From an uncultured Collinsella sp. (GTDB taxonomy: Bacteria > Actinomycetota > Coriobacteriia > Coriobacteriales > Coriobacteriaceae), in the NCBI GenBank assembly GCA_900551605.1, contig URWS01000045.1, positions 1-8,590 of the forward strand: a stretch of 8,590 nucleotides of DNA, written 5' to 3'. Position numbers and translations under genes: made by a program. Shown piece by piece: positions 6,032 through 8,590 of this stretch. Below the pieces are notes generated by a model. The model had not been told where the DNA came from. It worked only from the letters and a program-made list of their open reading frames with translations, and ran no database searches. Position 1 is the first letter of the stretch. Every line of letters starts with the position of its first letter.

Positions 6032-6051
6032 AACCCTCCGCGTGCTAAACT
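6023..6051 (+). promoter_or_regulatory. Likely promoter of the larB-larC-tetR operon
   Basis: TTCGGA (6023-6028) and TAAACT (6046-6051) are spaced by 17 bases, the expected distance for a housekeeping promoter; the -35 is weak. The start of transcription would be near 6058, giving a short leader before larB (ATG 6075, ribosome site GAAGGG at 6062-6067). Confidence 0.45.
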
Positions 6052-6074
6052 TTTAAGCGTCGAAGGGAACTTAT

Positions 6075-6857
6075 ATGGACAAACGCGATCTTGAGCAATT
6101 GCTAAGTAACGTGGCAGACGGAAGCGTTGCGCCGGCCGATGCCCTCACGCGCATCCAGACGGCTCCGACCGCCGATTTGGGCTTTGCGCAGCTCGATCTT
6201 TCGCGCGGGGTGCGCCAGGGAGCCGGCGAGGTTGTCTACGGTGCCGGTAAAACCGCCGAGCAGATTGCCGCCATTATCGAAGCACTGCGCGATGCCGGCC
6301 AGGAGCGCATCCTGGTCACGCGCCTGGATGCCGAAAAGGCAGACCGCACCTCGGAGCTCCTCGACAACGGCATCGACCTGGGATATGTCCCGGACGCACA
6401 GCTCGCCCTCGTGGGCGGCAAGCCCTCCCCTACCGGCAACGGACGCATCGTTGTCGCCTGCGCCGGTACGAGCGACCTGCCCGTCGCCGAGGAAGCCGCA
6501 TTGACGGCCGAGTTCTACGGCAACGAGGTCGACCGCCTCTACGACGTGGGTGTCGCCGGCCTGCACCGTCTGCTCGCGCATGCCGAGGAACTTGCCCAGG
6601 CACAGGTGGTCATCGCCATCGCCGGCATGGAGGGCGCACTGGCGAGCGTTGTCGGCGGTCTGGTGAGCTGTCCGGTCATCGCCGTTCCCACCAGCGTGGG
6701 CTATGGCGCGAGCTTTGGCGGCGTGGCCGCACTGCTCGCCATGCTCAACTCCTGCGCCAGCGGCGTTTCGGTCGTCAATATCGACAACGGCTTTGGTGCC
6801 GCCTACCAGGCAAGTCTTATCAATCATCTGAGCGCTGGCACGCCCTGCGCCCGTTAA
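6075..6857 (+). CDS. larB: LarB, NaAD carboxylase/hydrolase of nickel-pincer cofactor synthesis
   Basis: A 260-residue LarB. This enzyme carboxylates the pyridinium ring of nicotinic acid adenine dinucleotide and releases AMP, giving pyridinium-3,5-biscarboxylic acid mononucleotide, the first intermediate of the nickel-pincer nucleotide cofactor. The N-terminal part carries the family's FAQLDLSRGVRQGAGEVVYGAGKTAEQI stretch (38-65). The C-terminal half is the PurE-like domain: IVVACAGTSDLPVAEEAALTAEF (125-147), VVIAIAGMEGALASVVGGLVSCPVIAVPTSVGYGASFGGVAALLAMLNSCA (about 178-228) and the ending VVNIDNGFGAAYQA. The length is typical. The stop codon overlaps the ribosome binding site of larC, which starts 10 bases later, so the two are cotranslated from one message. 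Whether the product feeds a LarA-type enzyme cannot be seen, as none is in the window. Confidence 0.95.
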   Translation: MDKRDLEQLLSNVADGSVAPADALTRIQTAPTADLGFAQLDLSRGVRQGAGEVVYGAGKTAEQIAAIIEALRDAGQERILVTRLDAEKADRTSELLDNGIDLGYVPDAQLALVGGKPSPTGNGRIVVACAGTSDLPVAEEAALTAEFYGNEVDRLYDVGVAGLHRLLAHAEELAQAQVVIAIAGMEGALASVVGGLVSCPVIAVPTSVGYGASFGGVAALLAMLNSCASGVSVVNIDNGFGAAYQASLINHLSAGTPCAR

Positions 6858-6867
6858 GGAGCATTCC

Positions 6868-7785
6868 ATGTCCAACCATCAGCACACGCTTATCATCGAC
6901 GGCACCTCGGGCATCAGCGGCGACATGACCGTCGCGGCCCTGCTCGACCTGGGCGCCAGCGAGGAGCACCTGCGCGAACAGCTCGCCACGCTGCCGGTCG
7001 ACGGCTTTTCGATCGCCGTGACGCGCGTAAACAAGCATGGCATCGACGCCTGCGATTTCGACGTCCAGCTTGCAGAGGAGCTCGAGAACCACGATCACGA
7101 TATGGCCTGGCTCTACGGCAACGAAGCAGCTGCCGAGCATGTGCACGAGCATGAGCACCACCATCATGACCATGACGAGCACGAACACGAGCACACACAC
7201 GACCATGACCATGAGGCCCACGGCCATGGTCACGAGGGTCACCATCACGCCCACCACCATCACCACCGTTCTTTGGCAGACGTCACCACCATCATCGATG
7301 ACTCGCAGCTAAGCGATGGCGCCAAGCGTCGCGCCCTCGCCATTTTTTCCGTACTCGCCGCCGCCGAAGCCAAGGCTCACGGCAAAACGCCCGAGACCGT
7401 CATGTTCCACGAGGTGGGCGCCGTCGACTCCATCGTCGACGTCTGCTCTGTCGCCATCTGCCTCGACAACCTGGGTATTGAGGACATCGTGGTCGAGTCG
7501 CTCTCCGAGGGCCACGGAACCATCCGTTGTGCCCACGGCCTCATGCCTATCCCCGTCCCCGCTGTCGTCAACCTGTGCCAGGCGGGCAATATCGCCCTCA
7601 CGCCTGCACCGGTCGCCGGCGAGCTCGTGACGCCCACGGGCGCCGCCATCGTCACCGCGCTGCGCACGTCCGACCAACTGCCCTCACGCTACCGCATCGA
7701 AGCCGTCGGCTACGGCGCCGGTAAGCGCCCCTACGAGGGTTGCTCCGGCACGCTCCGCTGCCTGCTCGTTCACGCGGACGCATAG
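6868..7785 (+). CDS. larC: LarC, nickel insertion protein: LarC1 part only, with His-rich insert
   Basis: LarC is the CTP-dependent cyclometallase that inserts nickel into the pincer cofactor. The 305-residue product has the N-terminal family signature LIIDGTSGISGDMTVAALLDLGA (8-30), then a long histidine-rich insert (91-133, 25 His in 43 residues, mixed with Asp/Glu). The second half of LarC1 follows: FHEVGAVDSIVDVCSVAICLDNLGI (180-204), CAHGLMPIPVPAV (221-233), GELVTPTGAAIVTAL (251-265) and IEAVGYGAGKRPYE (277-290). It ends a few residues later, where full-length LarC goes on into the roughly 120-140-residue LarC2 domain. No frame downstream encodes LarC2. In Lactiplantibacillus plantarum LarC1 and LarC2 are joined by programmed frameshifting; here I see no slippery heptamer near the stop, and the next frame is a TetR gene. 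AAGGAG overlaps the larB stop. Nickel insertion may need LarC2 from elsewhere. Confidence 0.9.
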   Translation: MSNHQHTLIIDGTSGISGDMTVAALLDLGASEEHLREQLATLPVDGFSIAVTRVNKHGIDACDFDVQLAEELENHDHDMAWLYGNEAAAEHVHEHEHHHHDHDEHEHEHTHDHDHEAHGHGHEGHHHAHHHHHRSLADVTTIIDDSQLSDGAKRRALAIFSVLAAAEAKAHGKTPETVMFHEVGAVDSIVDVCSVAICLDNLGIEDIVVESLSEGHGTIRCAHGLMPIPVPAVVNLCQAGNIALTPAPVAGELVTPTGAAIVTALRTSDQLPSRYRIEAVGYGAGKRPYEGCSGTLRCLLVHADA

Positions 7786-7787
7786 CC

Positions 7788-8327
7788 ATGGATGCCCGCA
7801 AAGAAAAAAGCCGCGCTGCCATCGTTGCGGCGTTCTCCGAGCTGCTACGCGAAAAGGACTACGGCAAGATCACCGTCGGCGACATCATCGCTCGTGCCCA
7901 TGTTGGTCGAGCCACGTTCTACGGCCTCTTTAAGAGCAAAGACGACCTACTGTCCGAGCTCGTGAGCGACATCTGCACCCACGCCCTCGACGACGATGGC
8001 ACACCGCTCGACGACCCATTCGTGCAGGTCGAGCATATCCTCAACAATCTATGGGAACGTCGCCAGGGCGTCCGAGCGCTGGTAGCCGGCGCCGGCTCAC
8101 GCGTCTTCGCCGACTGTCTCCGCAAGACCATCATGTCGCGCGCAGCCGAAACCGTCCCCGTCGACCCCGCAGGCCCCGCCGCCGCCATGGACCGCAGCTT
8201 CTTACAACACCACATAGCCTCAAGCTTCGTAGCCACCGTCCAATGGTGGGCCTGGCACAACTTTCAAGCAGATAAGGCCGACGTAGCCAAAGACTACTTA
8301 TCAGCCATAAAGCCTCTCTTCAGATAG
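7788..8327 (+). CDS. TetR/AcrR family transcriptional regulator
   Basis: A 179-residue one-domain-plus-ligand-domain regulator. The N-terminal TetR DNA-binding part is clear: RAAIVAAFSELLREKDYGKITVGDIIARAHVGRATFYGLFKSKDDLL (9-55), with the helix-turn-helix at about 28-47 and the typical RATFYGLFKSKDDLL end. The C-terminal region (about 60-179, with HHIASSFVATVQWWAWHNFQADK) looks like the TetR subgroup often found in anaerobic Gram-positives; its ligand is unknown. The ATG at 7788 lies 2 bases after the larC stop and has no clear Shine-Dalgarno, so translational coupling to larC is likely. An in-frame ATG at 7740 inside larC is less likely, because it would add 16 residues without family character. 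Being last in the operon, it probably controls it through the palindromes upstream of larB. This is inference. Confidence 0.92.
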   Translation: MDARKEKSRAAIVAAFSELLREKDYGKITVGDIIARAHVGRATFYGLFKSKDDLLSELVSDICTHALDDDGTPLDDPFVQVEHILNNLWERRQGVRALVAGAGSRVFADCLRKTIMSRAAETVPVDPAGPAAAMDRSFLQHHIASSFVATVQWWAWHNFQADKADVAKDYLSAIKPLFR

Positions 8328-8347
8328 ACGCCTCCTCCCAAGGCGTC
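8327..8347 (+). terminator. Weak hairpin at the tetR stop codon
   Basis: GACGCCT (8327-8333) and AGGCGTC (8341-8347) pair perfectly around a 7-base loop, starting at the last base of the tetR stop codon. No T-tract follows (ATCCCTTCC), so efficient intrinsic termination is doubtful; it may only mark the end of the message. Confidence 0.35.
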
Positions 8348-8535
8348 ATCCCTTCCCAAAGTATCGCCCTCATTTCAACGCCCCTCAACAGCAACAAGCC
8401 CCTCCCATCCAAATTCAAATTCAGATATATATGTTGGGTTGCTTGTACGAGCGCAGCAAAGACCCCGCAGCTGGCCGCATGGGGTAACTTCCCAGCGCAC
8501 TTCGCAGGACGAAAGAACCCCCGCCGCACGTAGTG
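8348..8535. other. Gene-free stretch with structured, possibly RNA-coding part
   Basis: I find no convincing protein gene here. The first 80 bases are C-rich and then AT-rich (AAATTCAAATTCA, ATATATAT). From about 8440 the composition changes: ACCCC (8462-8466) pairs with GGGGT (8481-8485), TTCG with CGAA (8501-8512), and then AACCCCCGCCGCAC (8516-8529) looks like the left arm of a GC-rich terminator whose right arm would start with GTG at 8533. The expected continuation is missing: from 8536 the sequence matches an insertion-sequence end instead. This may be a small RNA or leader cut by an insertion; it is not a tRNA, SRP RNA or riboswitch that I recognise. Confidence 0.3.
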
Positions 8536-8541
8536 TGAACT

Positions 8542-8580
8542 GCCTCCCATTTCTTGGACACGAGAAATGGGAGGCTTTTT
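8542..8580 (+). terminator. Strong hairpin with T-tract, also sequestering a ribosome binding site
   Basis: GCCTCCCATTTCT (8542-8554) and AGAAATGGGAGGC (8563-8575) form a perfect 13-bp stem with an 8-base loop, followed by TTTTT (8576-8580). It has full intrinsic-terminator form on the plus strand. The right arm contains GGGAGG (8569-8574), placed 6 bases before an ATG, so transcripts entering from outside would end here or carry the ribosome site buried in the stem. Confidence 0.75.
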
Positions 8581-8590
8581 ATGCGTGTCG
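8581..8590 (+). CDS. Start of a gene cut by the right edge, possibly IS orfA
   Basis: ATG at 8581 follows GGGAGG with a 6-base gap, a near-ideal ribosome binding site. Only three codons (Met-Arg-Val) are visible, so no product can be named from them. The preceding terminus-like sequence suggests an IS3-type orfA. Confidence 0.3.

Larger units (their letters stand above)
8536..8590 (+). mobile_element. Probable left end of an IS3-type insertion sequence (continues beyond window)
   Basis: TGAACTGCCTCCC, followed by TTGGACA (8554-8560), fits the pattern of many IS3-family ends (TG start, CTG-CCCC block, then TTGGACA). A 13-bp hairpin and an ATG preceded by GGGAGG follow immediately, as expected for the region between the terminal repeat and orfA. 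Only the first 55 bases are in the window, so the transposase and right end cannot be checked. The alternative is an ordinary terminator that happens to precede a gene. Confidence 0.45.

Noticed and set aside
6102..6875. Minus-strand open frame opposite larB
   Set aside because: LarB on the plus strand is recognisable throughout, with ribosome site and operon context; the opposite frame has no known motifs.
7138..7266. CAC/CAT-rich stretch as a tandem DNA repeat or CRISPR-like array
   Set aside because: There is no constant repeat unit or spacer; it is coding sequence for the His-rich insert of LarC.
8320..8550. 76-codon minus-strand open frame at the right edge
   Set aside because: It runs through the tetR end, the structured stretch and the terminator-like hairpin, has no ribosome site worth noting and no family resemblance.

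Overview
The window looks like a chromosomal piece of a G+C-rich Gram-positive anaerobe. The gene content (feoA-feoA-feoB, an AspRS with GAD domain, an HPr, lar genes with a TetR regulator), the codon use and the protein wording suggest class Coriobacteriia, probably a Collinsella-like actinobacterium. This placement is by recognition, not by a search.

Left half, all on the minus strand: feoB (C-terminus beyond the left edge), preceded by two tandem feoA genes, form a ferrous-iron uptake operon transcribed leftwards. Its control region (2655-2800) is rich in inverted repeats, including 14-base arms placed 26 bases apart around a likely promoter. A second, different dyad and a GC hairpin lie between the proximal feoA and feoB. 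Further right come a stand-alone HPr-type phosphocarrier with Asp at position 46, ending in a REP-like hairpin and a terminator, and then aspS with its own strong terminator.

Right half, all on the plus strand: serB is divergent from aspS. After it come a perfect 18-bp palindrome and a second long inverted repeat, then a compact larB-larC-tetR operon. LarB and LarC belong to biosynthesis of the nickel-pincer nucleotide cofactor of lactate racemase and related enzymes. Here LarC carries a 25-histidine insert and stops at the end of the LarC1 domain. The LarC2 domain, LarE and LarA are not in the window. The TetR gene starts 2 bases after larC and is the obvious candidate to read the palindromes in front of larB.

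The right edge (8328-8590) has no convincing complete gene. It holds a structured noncoding stretch. From about 8536 there is what looks like the left end of an IS3-type insertion sequence: a TGAACTGCC terminus, a hairpin that buries a Shine-Dalgarno sequence, and an ATG at 8581 that runs off the window.

No CRISPR array, tRNA, rRNA or recognisable riboswitch was seen.
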